From an uncultured Dorea sp. (lineage in GTDB: Bacteria > Bacillota > Clostridia > Lachnospirales > Lachnospiraceae), in NCBI GenBank assembly GCA_910578455.1, contig CAJTQA010000003.1, positions 38,573 through 102,572 on the forward strand: a DNA stretch of 64,000 nucleotides, written 5' to 3'. Below, piece by piece: positions 8,555 to 16,876 of this stretch. Positions within the stretch are counted from its first letter, which is position 1. Each line of letters starts with the position of its first letter. Position numbers and translations under genes: made by a program. The notes under the pieces were generated by a model. It was given only the letters and a program-made list of their open reading frames with translations, ran no database searches and had not been told where the DNA came from.

Positions 8555-10222
8555 CTATTTTTTTAAGAGTGCGAACGCCTCGTAAGGTTTTAAGATGATT
8601 TCGCGCCTGCTGTAATCATTTTCCACATTGGAGATCAGCCGGTCACTGCCGATGAATTCTTCAGGCAGGGAGAGGGATGCCTCCTTGTCGGTGAAATTGC
8701 ATGCCACGAAAAGTTTTTCGCCGCCGAGGATACGGGTGTATACGAAGAGCTCCTCGCTGTCTTTTAAAAGAGGCTCATATTTGCCGTACACGATTATGGG
8801 GTTCTGTTTCCTTAAGGCGATAAGCTTTTTGTAATAGTGGAAGACGGAATCCGGGTCGGCGGTTTCGGCTTTGGCGTTGATCTCTGTGTAGTTGGGGTTG
8901 ACAGGTATCCACGGGGTTCCCGATGTAAAGCCCGCATTTTTAGAGTCATCCCACTGTACAGGCGTCCTGGCATTGTCACGGCTGATAAAGAGCATGCAGG
9001 GCCAGAAGTCTTCATGCGCTGCCTTGCCGCTTTCACACCATTCACGGTAGGCGTTGATGCTCTCGATATCCCGGAAGTCCGCGGGGCTCTGGAACGGGTA
9101 GTTCGTCATGCCAAGCTCCTCGCCCTGGTAGACGTAGGGGGTTCCCTGCATCATGTGGAGGCAGGTCGCCAGCATCTTTGCGGCTGCATCCCGGTACTGC
9201 GGGCGGTCATCCCCGAACCTTGAGACTGCTCTTGGCTGGTCGTGGTTATCCCAAAACAGGCTGTTCCACGCCTCGCCGTAAAGCTCGGTCTGCCAGCGCG
9301 ACATGATGTCTTTCAGCTTTTTGAGAGGCATCTTCTCATCCGTCCATTTGCCGTATTTTCCAGCGGTGTCCACATGTTCGAACTGGAAGACCATGTTAAG
9401 CTCATGGGTATCCTCGCCGGCATACTGCTTTGCAAGCCCGGGCGTTACGCCAGGGGTTTCCCCTACCGTCATGATGTCATATTTTGAGAGCACTTTTTCA
9501 TTCATTTCCTGGAGGTATCTGTGGACATTTGGGCCATGTACGCAGTAGGGGCCGTAGTCTCCGTAAAATCCGTTTATCTTTCCGTCCGGCATCTCTTTTG
9601 TCTTGGAGATGAGGCTGATGACATCCATCCGGAAACCGTCTATGCCCTTGTCGCACCACCAGGTCATCATGTCGAAGACTTTTTTGCGGACATCCGGGTT
9701 ATCCCAGTTTAAGTCCGGCTGCTTTTTGGAAAACAGGTGCAGGTAGTACATGGCTGTCGTTTCGTCATACTGCCACGCGGAGCCGCCAAAGCAGGAGCCC
9801 CAGTTATTCGGGGGAGTCTCAGCGTCTTTTCCCTCTCTCCAGATGTAGTAGTCGCGGTAAGGATTATCTTTCCCGCTGCGGCTTTCCATAAACCATCTGT
9901 GCTCGTCGGAGGTATGGTTGACTACCAGGTCCATGACGATGCGGATGCCCCTTTTATGGGCCGCGTCAAGCATCTCGTCAAAGTCTTCCATTGTTCCGAA
10001 TTCCTCCATGATTGCCTGATAGTCGCTGATATCATATCCGTTGTCGTCATTTGGCGACTGGTATACGGGGGAGAGCCAGATAACGTCGATACCCAGATAT
10101 TTCAGGTAATCCAGCCGGCTCGTAATCCCTTTCAGATCCCCGATGCCGTCTCCGTTGCTGTCCATGAAGCTGCGGGGGTAGATCTGATAAATAACTGCCT
10201 CTTTCCACCATGTTCTTTTCAT
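8555..10222 (-). CDS. GH13 alpha-glucosidase (oligo-1,6-glucosidase type)
   Basis: A 555-residue glycoside hydrolase of family 13, most like oligo-1,6-glucosidases that release glucose from isomaltose-type or maltose-type oligosaccharides inside the cell. No signal peptide is seen. The (beta/alpha)8 barrel motifs are clear: VIYQIYPRSF, MDLVVNHTSDEH, GFRMDVI (nucleophile Asp), VGETPG (acid/base Glu) and WDNHDQPR (transition-state Asp). Length matches the family. It is the second gene of a two-gene operon, 27 bp after a related GH13 gene. Trehalose-6-phosphate hydrolase or sucrose isomerase activity cannot be excluded. Confidence 0.88.
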   Translation of the reverse strand: MKRTWWKEAVIYQIYPRSFMDSNGDGIGDLKGITSRLDYLKYLGIDVIWLSPVYQSPNDDNGYDISDYQAIMEEFGTMEDFDEMLDAAHKRGIRIVMDLVVNHTSDEHRWFMESRSGKDNPYRDYYIWREGKDAETPPNNWGSCFGGSAWQYDETTAMYYLHLFSKKQPDLNWDNPDVRKKVFDMMTWWCDKGIDGFRMDVISLISKTKEMPDGKINGFYGDYGPYCVHGPNVHRYLQEMNEKVLSKYDIMTVGETPGVTPGLAKQYAGEDTHELNMVFQFEHVDTAGKYGKWTDEKMPLKKLKDIMSRWQTELYGEAWNSLFWDNHDQPRAVSRFGDDRPQYRDAAAKMLATCLHMMQGTPYVYQGEELGMTNYPFQSPADFRDIESINAYREWCESGKAAHEDFWPCMLFISRDNARTPVQWDDSKNAGFTSGTPWIPVNPNYTEINAKAETADPDSVFHYYKKLIALRKQNPIIVYGKYEPLLKDSEELFVYTRILGGEKLFVACNFTDKEASLSLPEEFIGSDRLISNVENDYSRREIILKPYEAFALLKK

Positions 10223-10249
10223 AATCTCAATATCCTTTCTGCTTTTTTG

Positions 10250-11926
10250 CTACATTTCTAAAATCAGCACCTGGTAGCCCAGGAGGGTTACCGTGCCGTT
10301 TTTTTCATCCAGGCTGCATTGGTTGTTCAGGAGCACGCGCCTGAAAGGGGCGGTCAGCGTGACGGACTGCGCTTCCCTCTGGTAGTTTCCGATTACAAGC
10401 AATGTCCTGTCGGCTTTCCGATAATATGCCATCAGATTGTGCCGGTCTTCCCATGCAGGCTCAAGAGTGCCGTAGACGATAGTCTCCTTGTATTCCGGAT
10501 GCTTTCTCAGGGCAATGAGTTTCTTGTAAAAGGATCTTACGGAATCTGGATCCGCTATCTGTGATGCGGCATTGATGCGGGGATAATTGGGGTTTACTTT
10601 TAGCCACGGAGTTCCTGTAGTAAATCCTGCGTGCTCGCCGCCGGACCACTGCATGGGTGTCCTTGCATTATCTCGGCTGTATTTTGACACGGCTTTTAAA
10701 GCGTCCTCCGGCGACAGCCCGGCATTCAGGGCAACCTTATATTCTTCCAGGGTGCTGATATCGTCTACGTCGCCGATGGAAGAGAATACAGTGTTCTCCA
10801 TGCCAAGCTCCTGCCCCTGGTAGATGAAGGGAATGCCGCGCAGCATGAAATTAAGCGCAGCCAGAAGCTTTTTGCTCTCAGGGCAGCAGTCCCCTTCCGG
10901 GATATAGTGGCTTACGCCTCTGGGTTCGTCGTGATTCTCGATAATATTGGAAAGGAATCCGATGTCTGCCGCCTTCGCCTGAGATTCAAAGCAGCACCGC
11001 TTGTAATCGTCGGGCGTGATAGGTTTTGCGTCGTACCATCCCTTGTCGCTTCCGCCGAATATCGTTTCGTTAAAGTCAAAGATGCTGGAGAAGTAACCGT
11101 CCTCCCCGATAAAGTCCGGCAGTTCGTCCGGCTTTTCGTTAAAGACCTCCCCGACGGAAAATGCATCGTATCTCTTGAAGGTCCGGTCGCGCATCTCGCT
11201 TAAAAACTCCCCGATGCCGGTAGCCTCTTTTAGCATTGCCTGGATGCTGCACAGCCCGTCTTCCCTGTCCGGCGCGTAATTCCGGAAGGGATGTGCCTTC
11301 TTGATATTGATTATAGCATCGATGCGGAATCCGGCAAGGCCTTTGTCCAGCCACCAGTTGATGTTCTTGTAGACTTCCTCCCTAAGCTCTGGGTTCTCCC
11401 ACTTTAAGTCGGGCTGTTTCTTGTGGAAAACATGGAGATACTGCTTGTCGGTTCCCGGCAGGTCATCCCAGGCGGGGCCTCCGAAATAGGAGCGCCAGTT
11501 GGTGGGGAGCTCCCCTTCTTTTTTGTCTCTCAGGTAGAAGTATTCGCCGTATTTTCCGTCCGGGTCTTCACATGCTTTTTTAAACCATTCATGCTCGTCA
11601 GAGCAATGGTTGACAACCAGGTCCATCAGTATGTACATATTTCTTTTTTTTGTTTCGGAAATCAGGCGCTCCATGTCCTCCATCGTGCCGAAACGGGGGT
11701 CAATGCCATAGTAGTCCGAGATGTCATATCCCTCGTCGGCAAGCGGGGATGGGTAGCAGGGGGAGAGCCACAGGATGTCTACTCCCAGGTCCTGAAGGTA
11801 GTCGAGCTTGCTTATGATGCCCGGGATGTCGCCGATGCCGTCGCCGTTGGAATCGTAAAAGCTTTTTGGATAAATCTGGTAGGCAACCTTGTCATGCCAC
11901 CATTTTTTTGTTCTATTTTCTGCCAT
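10250..11926 (-). CDS. GH13 alpha-glucosidase / glucan 1,6-alpha-glucosidase type
   Basis: A 558-residue intracellular family 13 hydrolase, paralogous to the gene that follows it. Motifs: VAYQIYPKSF, MDLVVNHCSDEH, GFRIDAI with the nucleophile Asp, VGEVF with the acid/base Glu, and ENHDEPRG with the third acid. The segment after the nucleophile (INIKKAH) resembles the DexB/isomaltase branch, suggesting alpha-1,6 substrates. The start is preceded by GGAGGTATAAATT. It leads the operon and is divergent from the TnpB-like gene; the shared 257-bp gap holds both promoters. Confidence 0.88.
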   Translation of the reverse strand: MAENRTKKWWHDKVAYQIYPKSFYDSNGDGIGDIPGIISKLDYLQDLGVDILWLSPCYPSPLADEGYDISDYYGIDPRFGTMEDMERLISETKKRNMYILMDLVVNHCSDEHEWFKKACEDPDGKYGEYFYLRDKKEGELPTNWRSYFGGPAWDDLPGTDKQYLHVFHKKQPDLKWENPELREEVYKNINWWLDKGLAGFRIDAIINIKKAHPFRNYAPDREDGLCSIQAMLKEATGIGEFLSEMRDRTFKRYDAFSVGEVFNEKPDELPDFIGEDGYFSSIFDFNETIFGGSDKGWYDAKPITPDDYKRCCFESQAKAADIGFLSNIIENHDEPRGVSHYIPEGDCCPESKKLLAALNFMLRGIPFIYQGQELGMENTVFSSIGDVDDISTLEEYKVALNAGLSPEDALKAVSKYSRDNARTPMQWSGGEHAGFTTGTPWLKVNPNYPRINAASQIADPDSVRSFYKKLIALRKHPEYKETIVYGTLEPAWEDRHNLMAYYRKADRTLLVIGNYQREAQSVTLTAPFRRVLLNNQCSLDEKNGTVTLLGYQVLILEM

Positions 11927-11956
11927 AATTTATACCTCCGATAGTTGTTACGCTAT

Positions 11957-11985
11957 ATTATAATAGCTGTTTCTTGTTTTGTCTT
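11957..11985 (-). promoter_or_regulatory. Promoter of the alpha-glucosidase operon
   Basis: On the minus strand AAGACA (11985-11980) and TATAAT (11962-11957) are 17 bp apart, about 30 bp before the start codon. The -10 is perfect and the -35 weak, which would leave room for activation. No clear catabolite-repression site was recognised. Confidence 0.5.
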
Positions 11986-12060
11986 ACATTTCTCTGATAA
12001 AAAAATACATTATTTTGACTTTTTGGGGATTTTACATATTTTTACCACGCGGAAATGATG

Positions 12061-12091
12061 TTGACAAAAATATAAGGGGGGGGGGTATAAT
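12061..12091 (+). promoter_or_regulatory. Promoter with a G10 tract in the -35/-10 spacer
   Basis: TTGACA at 12061-12066 and TATAAT at 12086-12091 are both consensus-perfect, but the spacer is 19 bp. The last ten spacer bases (12076-12085) are all G. A homopolymer here changes spacer length when it slips; 19 bp is too long for best use, and loss of two G would give the optimal 17. This is the layout of classical phase-variable promoters such as porA of Neisseria. It drives the dead TnpB-like gene starting at 12184. Confidence 0.75.
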
Positions 12092-12183
12092 TGGCATGTA
12101 GAAATAAAGACGGACAGTTTCAGACCGTATCTGGTCTGCTGTTTGTGTGGATAACAGTGGGTCAGTACGCTGAGGAAGGCAAT

Positions 12184-13494
12184 ATGCCCAAGACAATATG
12201 TAAGATTATAAAACAGTATAATAAAGGTCCTGTCGCATCGGAAGATATGCGGAAACTGCAGGAAATCGCGGAGGACTGCCGGAAGGTAAAAAATTATGTG
12301 TATGACCGTTTCGGCGGGATTGGAGGGCTGCCAAAGCTCTATCCAGGGTATACAGTCCAGAATGAGATGACAAAGACCGGGCTGAGGGGAGAGCTCAAGC
12401 TGCCGTCCGTATACTTTTATCTTGCTGTTTTTGACGCGGTAAGGGATATTAAGTGCCTCTGGGCGCGCACAAAGTCCGATGTATTAAAAAGGATTGGCAG
12501 AAATGAAAACCTGACGGCTGAGGAAAAGCATTACCTGAGGTTTGTCCTGAGGGTTAATAATGCATTTGCGGCGGTGCTGCATAAAGAGGAGATCGTGCTT
12601 GAGGGCGCATTGGGAGAAAAGCATGCCGAAGTATCGAAAGGGATATCGCAGGAAAATATGCACAGATATCTTTGCAGGCAGGTGAGAAAATGCCATGTAA
12701 AGCTCCGCGCGGAGCTTGCGGAAGGATTTTCGGCATCTCCAAAGGCATACTGTTACGGGGATCATGGGATATATATTGCTACGAAAGAGCGCCGGAGGAG
12801 GATTTTTATTCCGCTGACAGACGCAAATGCATATAACAGCCAGATTTATATAAAGATTTTTCCGGAGAAATGTGCCGTTAATATCCATGTTCCGGTCAAT
12901 GTGGCAGTCCGCTCTCATCATGATTATGTAAATGAAGTGGGCATTGCCATGGGGATGAATGTGATGGCAACTACGGACGCGGGGAACAGGTACGGTGAGA
13001 GGCTTGGGGAGTATGAGAGCGGGTATTCGGACTGGGTACGGGAGCAGACTGCGGCTTACAACCGGAACAGGGCAGGCAATCCGGGCAGAAAGAAATATCA
13101 GGCAAAGAAAAGGCGTTTCACAGAGCGTATGCACAGCTACATCAATCAGGAGCTGAACCGTCTTTTTGAAGAGGAAAAGCCCCGGATAATTTATGTGGCG
13201 AAACTTCCAAAGCCGCAGGCGGCCGGCAAGAACCGGAGAGTGAACCAGAAAGTATCTATGTGGCAGAGAGGATATATCAGGAAGAGGCTGGAATGGAAGT
13301 GCCGGGAGAGGGCAGTGGAGCTAGTGGAAGTCTTTGGGAAAGGAATCAGCAGCGAGTGCAGTGAGTGCGGTGGTGAGGGAACGCGCAAGGGCGGGGAATT
13401 TTTCTGCGGCGCTTGCGGATATGCCGCAGAGGTGAAGGCGAACGCAGCCAGAAATGCGCTGAAACGCGGACTGTCAGGAAAGACGGCTTATTAA
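12184..13494 (+). CDS. TnpB-like protein with inactivated RuvC site (TldR-like)
   Basis: A 436-residue intact protein with the C-terminal layout of IS605/IS607 TnpB. The three RuvC acids are all lost. The RuvC-I segment reads VGIAMGMN, with Ala at about residue 255 where TnpB has Asp. RuvC-II reads IIYVAKLP, with Ala at about 339 for Glu. RuvC-III reads EVKANAARNAL, with Lys at about 418 for Asp. The zinc ribbon (CSEC at 392-395, CGAC at 408-411), the WQRGYIRKRLEWKC region and a basic segment remain. So it should bind RNA and DNA without cutting, like the TnpB-derived TldR repressors. No TnpA gene or transposon ends are seen. TTG 12091 is rejected as a start because it overlaps the -10; ATG 12184 has GAGGAAGG before it. 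RNA-guided repression is inference. Confidence 0.8.
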   Translation: MPKTICKIIKQYNKGPVASEDMRKLQEIAEDCRKVKNYVYDRFGGIGGLPKLYPGYTVQNEMTKTGLRGELKLPSVYFYLAVFDAVRDIKCLWARTKSDVLKRIGRNENLTAEEKHYLRFVLRVNNAFAAVLHKEEIVLEGALGEKHAEVSKGISQENMHRYLCRQVRKCHVKLRAELAEGFSASPKAYCYGDHGIYIATKERRRRIFIPLTDANAYNSQIYIKIFPEKCAVNIHVPVNVAVRSHHDYVNEVGIAMGMNVMATTDAGNRYGERLGEYESGYSDWVREQTAAYNRNRAGNPGRKKYQAKKRRFTERMHSYINQELNRLFEEEKPRIIYVAKLPKPQAAGKNRRVNQKVSMWQRGYIRKRLEWKCRERAVELVEVFGKGISSECSECGGEGTRKGGEFFCGACGYAAEVKANAARNALKRGLSGKTAY

Positions 13495-13805
13495 CATAAT
13501 GGAGATCATAGGAACGGCGGTTCGGATAAATAACGGCGGTAAGCCGGGATTTTACTGAAAAGACCGGACGGCGGGCTCATGATATAAAAAAAGCAGGCTC
13601 CGTGAAAGGAGCTATGCTAAAGACAGCGGCCTTAGAAGGCGGGAATTTTTCCGCGCATTGGGTAGGCCAGGACCTTTGCGAACACAGGAAACCGTGACGT
13701 AGCAAGGAGCGAAGCGGAAGTGATTTCCGCATCATTTCGGCAAAAGAGCCGGGATGACCAATATGCCTTATTATTCAAAATTATTGCAGACAAAGAGGAA
13801 AGAAG
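13495..13805 (+). ncRNA. Structured noncoding region, candidate guide RNA of the TnpB-like protein
   Basis: This 311-bp gap has no convincing gene but holds several hairpins: GCTCC/GGAGC at 13597-13612 with an outer GCA/TGC pair, a small GC stem at 13639-13654, GCGGAA/TTCCGC at 13714-13730, and a 10-bp stem with two G-U pairs at 13732-13757. In TnpB and TldR systems the guide RNA scaffold starts in the end of the protein gene and runs downstream, with the guide at its 3' end. If that applies here, the guide could begin near 13731 or 13758. No T-run terminator follows and no separate promoter was found. Exact RNA ends are unknown. Confidence 0.4.
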
Positions 13806-15296
13806 ATGAGAAAAGCGCAGAAAAACCAGGCGGAAGAGTTTCTTAAGGTACTGGAAGAAGCACATGGCCAGATCCGTGCAATGGCAGAAAAGAAAAATGT
13901 GTCGGCTGTCCTGGAGATCTTAGAGGACTGCCAGCAGGGGGCATTAAGCCTCGGAAACATGATAGAGACAGCCGAGGGGGAGGGCTGCGCGGTTATTCCG
14001 CTGCTGGAGAGGTACTGTGAGCTTGTCTGGCAGTTTTATGAGGAGCTCTCACAGGGAAAAGCCCTCAACGGGAACAAGATGCATAAGCTCTTGCGCTCTT
14101 TCCTGCTGAAGATCGAAAACAGTGTGAGGAATGATATAAAAGTACGGGTGGAGGCCGTTTTTCTTCCGTATAAGGCATCCATGTGGGATAGCCTGGAGAG
14201 CATATGGAAAGCGGCAGATGCGGATCCTGACTGTGACGCATATGTGATTCCGATACCGTATTATGATAAGAATCCGGACGGGAGTTTTCGTGAAATGCAC
14301 TATGAGGGCAGCCTGTATCCTGCTGACGTGCCGGTTATGTGGTATGGGAATTATGATTTTGAAAAAAGGCGTCCGGATATGATATATATACATAATCCAT
14401 ATGATAAGTATAATTATGTGACCAGCGTGCATCCGGACTTTTACAGTGAGAATTTAAAAAGGTATACAGACAATTTGATTTATGTTCCTTATTTTATGTG
14501 TGGATATTATTCCAGTGAAGAATCGGCACAAAAACATATTCCGCCATGCATACAAAATATAGATTATATGGTTGTGCAGTCAAAACTGCATAAAAAACTG
14601 ATGGGAATTAATGATTATATGAATAAAAAGCTGCTTGTCCTGGGCAATCCGAAAGCAGACAGAGTTCTAAACATGCCGGATGATTTGCCTGTTCCGCAGG
14701 AATGGATCGATAAATCAGAAGATAAGTTTGTCATTCTCCTGAATTCTACTATTTTGAGATTGCTGAGGGTCAATGACTGGGCAGAGAGAACAAATCATTT
14801 ATTGGATCTAATTGAAAGCAGGAATGATTTATTTCTTATATGGAGGCCGCACCCGCTTCTTCTTTCTACGGTAGAATCTATGGTTCCGTATAAGAAGAAT
14901 GAGTTTATGGAAGTATATGACAGGATCGCGGCAATGGAATATGCTGTAATTGATACAAATCCTACGGTTGATTGTGCCTTGAAATATTCTGACTGCCTGA
15001 TAAGCACTTACAGTTCTATCGTGATGCAGTATACACTGACAGGAAAGCCTGCATTGCTGATAACGGGATATTCTAAATATCGCGATACAAGACAGGTATG
15101 CTTTGACTTTTTTTCTAATTATTTCATGAAGGACGGCGTCTCGTTTGAGAATTTTATAGAGATTGTTGTTGAGGGAAATGATTATAAAAAGGATGTGCGT
15201 ATAAAAAATAGCAGGGAATCTATAGAAAATAGTGACGGAACATGTGGTTTGAAAATACATAAACATATGATTTCAGAATATCTAAATTTACTGTAA
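13806..15296 (+). CDS. CDP-glycerol glycerophosphotransferase-like protein (TagB/TagF type)
   Basis: A 496-residue cytoplasmic protein whose second half resembles the GT-B-like fold of CDP-glycerol:polyglycerophosphate transferases: LVLGNPKADRVL, then FVILLNS, LIWRPHPLL, and near residue 395 a segment (YSDCLISTYSSI) like the donor-binding CDxLITDYSS motif of TagF. The first 120 residues form a charged helical region without a clear match. It would transfer a phospho-polyol or similar unit to a surface glycan. It begins an AT-rich run of seven same-strand genes with LicC and LicD homologues. The start has AGAGGAAAG 6 bp before it. Real donor and acceptor are unknown. Confidence 0.65.
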   Translation: MRKAQKNQAEEFLKVLEEAHGQIRAMAEKKNVSAVLEILEDCQQGALSLGNMIETAEGEGCAVIPLLERYCELVWQFYEELSQGKALNGNKMHKLLRSFLLKIENSVRNDIKVRVEAVFLPYKASMWDSLESIWKAADADPDCDAYVIPIPYYDKNPDGSFREMHYEGSLYPADVPVMWYGNYDFEKRRPDMIYIHNPYDKYNYVTSVHPDFYSENLKRYTDNLIYVPYFMCGYYSSEESAQKHIPPCIQNIDYMVVQSKLHKKLMGINDYMNKKLLVLGNPKADRVLNMPDDLPVPQEWIDKSEDKFVILLNSTILRLLRVNDWAERTNHLLDLIESRNDLFLIWRPHPLLLSTVESMVPYKKNEFMEVYDRIAAMEYAVIDTNPTVDCALKYSDCLISTYSSIVMQYTLTGKPALLITGYSKYRDTRQVCFDFFSNYFMKDGVSFENFIEIVVEGNDYKKDVRIKNSRESIENSDGTCGLKIHKHMISEYLNLL

Positions 15297-15308
15297 AGGA
15301 TGATGATT

Positions 15309-16040
15309 ATGAAAGCAATACTACTTGCAGCGGGAAAAGGAACAAGGATTTCCAGAATGATTGAGCCTATCCCCAAATGTACTCTTCCAATTGACGGCGA
15401 GCCGCTTATCTGCCATACGGTCAAGATGCTGCAGAAAAGGAATATTGATGTAACAATATGTGTTGGCTATAAGAAAGAAAAGATTTATGAAACTCTCAGT
15501 GATTTTGAGATTACATACTATTATAATCCTTTTTATAATATAACGAATAGCATTGCAAGCCTGTGGTTTGCCAAGGAGGAGCTGGATGACGATCTGGTCA
15601 TTATGAATGCAGATGTATTTCTCAGTGACTATATCTTGGACCTGGTGCTTGAAAATGAAATGGATAATGTACTTGCCATAGACAGATCCAGAATTGAGCT
15701 TGGAGATTATTTTTTCAAAACAACAGACAATGGATGCCTTAAAGAATATGGAAAGGAGCTGCCGCTTAAGGAGAGAAGCGGAGAATATGTTGGATTAGCC
15801 AAGATTACTAAAAAATTTCTGCCTTCCTTTACGGCGAAATTGGATGAGATGATTGACCGTCAGATGTATAACAAATGGTGGGAGAATGTTCTTTATTCAT
15901 TTACGGACAATAACGAAAAAGTGATTTATACAGTTGATGTAAATAAGCATTTCTGGGCTGAAATTGATTATTTTGATGATTATGAGAGAATTTTAAATTA
16001 CATTAAATCAGAAAAAGGAGATAATCCGGCCAATGGCTAG
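15309..16040 (+). CDS. LicC-like nucleotidyltransferase (phosphocholine cytidylyltransferase family)
   Basis: A 243-residue nucleotidyltransferase. The N-terminal AILLAAGKGTR is the nucleotide loop, followed by PKCTLPIDGEPLI; later NADVFLSD carries the metal-binding Asp and FWAEID the second. Size and order match LicC, which makes CDP-choline from phosphocholine and CTP. With two LicD genes downstream, the product is probably a CDP-activated small alcohol or amine for glycan decoration. No choline kinase or uptake gene is present here, so the substrate may not be choline. I start at ATG 15309 with AAAGGA 9 bp upstream, not at 15300. It overlaps the next gene by 8 bp. Confidence 0.75.
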   Translation: MKAILLAAGKGTRISRMIEPIPKCTLPIDGEPLICHTVKMLQKRNIDVTICVGYKKEKIYETLSDFEITYYYNPFYNITNSIASLWFAKEELDDDLVIMNADVFLSDYILDLVLENEMDNVLAIDRSRIELGDYFFKTTDNGCLKEYGKELPLKERSGEYVGLAKITKKFLPSFTAKLDEMIDRQMYNKWWENVLYSFTDNNEKVIYTVDVNKHFWAEIDYFDDYERILNYIKSEKGDNPANG

Positions 16041-16863
16041 AGAATTGACCGACAAGGAAATAAAGTCAATACAGAGGATTCAGCTTGAGATGCTAAAGGA
16101 AGTTGACAGGCTTTGCAGGCTGGAAGATATTCCTTATTCGATAGATGGAGGGACTTTTCTTGGAGCAGTCAGGCATCAGGGCTTTATACCATGGGATCCA
16201 GATATTGACGTTATCATGCTGCGCGGGGATTATGAAAGGTTTTACCGTACAGCGATAAATAACATTGATAAAAGCAGATTTTTCCTGCAGGAAGAAAGGA
16301 CTGATGAAAACTATAGATGGGGATTTACAAAAATCAGGAGGAAGGGAACTAGTTTTGTCCGGGAAGGCCAGGAACATTTGAAAATGCGTACAGGCATTTT
16401 CATTGACATCCTTATAATGGACAATGTTCCGGATTGCATTGTAATCAGAAAGCTTTTTCTGTTTTTTTGCTGCTATTGCCGTTTTGTAATGTGGTCGGAA
16501 GTGGGGAAGAAGACAGAGAAGAAAGCGTTTAAGAGATTTCTGTATAAATGTGCCAATCATATTCCGGCATCATTTGTCTTTAAGCAGCTCAGAGCGGTGC
16601 GGGGAATGTGCAATTCGGCGGATACGGAATTAGTCCGGTATATGACATGCAGATATACATATAATAAAAAGCTTTGCGGAATAGAAAGAAGATTTTTTGA
16701 CTTTTTTTCGGAATATAGATTCGAAGGAGCCAAATTCAAGGGCTTTGCAGAATATGATGCGTACCTTACGCAGCTGTACGGCGATTATATGCAGCTGCCG
16801 CCGGAAGAAAAACGAAAAAGCCATATGCCAGTATCTCTTCTGGAAATTAACATAGAAGATTGA
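16033..16863 (+). CDS. LicD family phosphotransferase with altered metal motif
   Basis: A 276-residue LicD-type protein, a nucleotidyltransferase-fold enzyme that moves phosphocholine or a related group from CDP to a sugar. The signature reads GGTFLGAVRHQGFIPW, but the following acidic triplet, usually DDDID, is DPDID near residue 59: one acid is Pro. The rest of the domain (DILIMDNVP, C-terminal LYGDYMQLPPEE) looks normal. It overlaps the LicC-like gene by 8 bp. The second LicD gene at 19071 keeps all acids, so this one may be weakened, specialised or non-catalytic. Confidence 0.75.
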   Translation: MARELTDKEIKSIQRIQLEMLKEVDRLCRLEDIPYSIDGGTFLGAVRHQGFIPWDPDIDVIMLRGDYERFYRTAINNIDKSRFFLQEERTDENYRWGFTKIRRKGTSFVREGQEHLKMRTGIFIDILIMDNVPDCIVIRKLFLFFCCYCRFVMWSEVGKKTEKKAFKRFLYKCANHIPASFVFKQLRAVRGMCNSADTELVRYMTCRYTYNKKLCGIERRFFDFFSEYRFEGAKFKGFAEYDAYLTQLYGDYMQLPPEEKRKSHMPVSLLEINIED

Positions 16864-16876
16864 GAGAGGATTTGAA

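Noticed and set aside
12091..12183. N-terminal extension of the TnpB-like gene from TTG 12091
   Set aside because: The TTG overlaps the -10 element, so it cannot be in the mRNA; ATG 12184 has a ribosome site.
12180..13767. CAATATGCC shared by the start-codon region (12180-12188) and the downstream RNA region (13759-13767), as a self-targeting guide
   Set aside because: Only 9 nt match, no AT-rich TAM next to it, and several possible guides were tried by eye; chance is likely.
12061..13805. Active IS200/IS605 element
   Set aside because: No TnpA gene, no clear left or right ends, and the TnpB site is dead.
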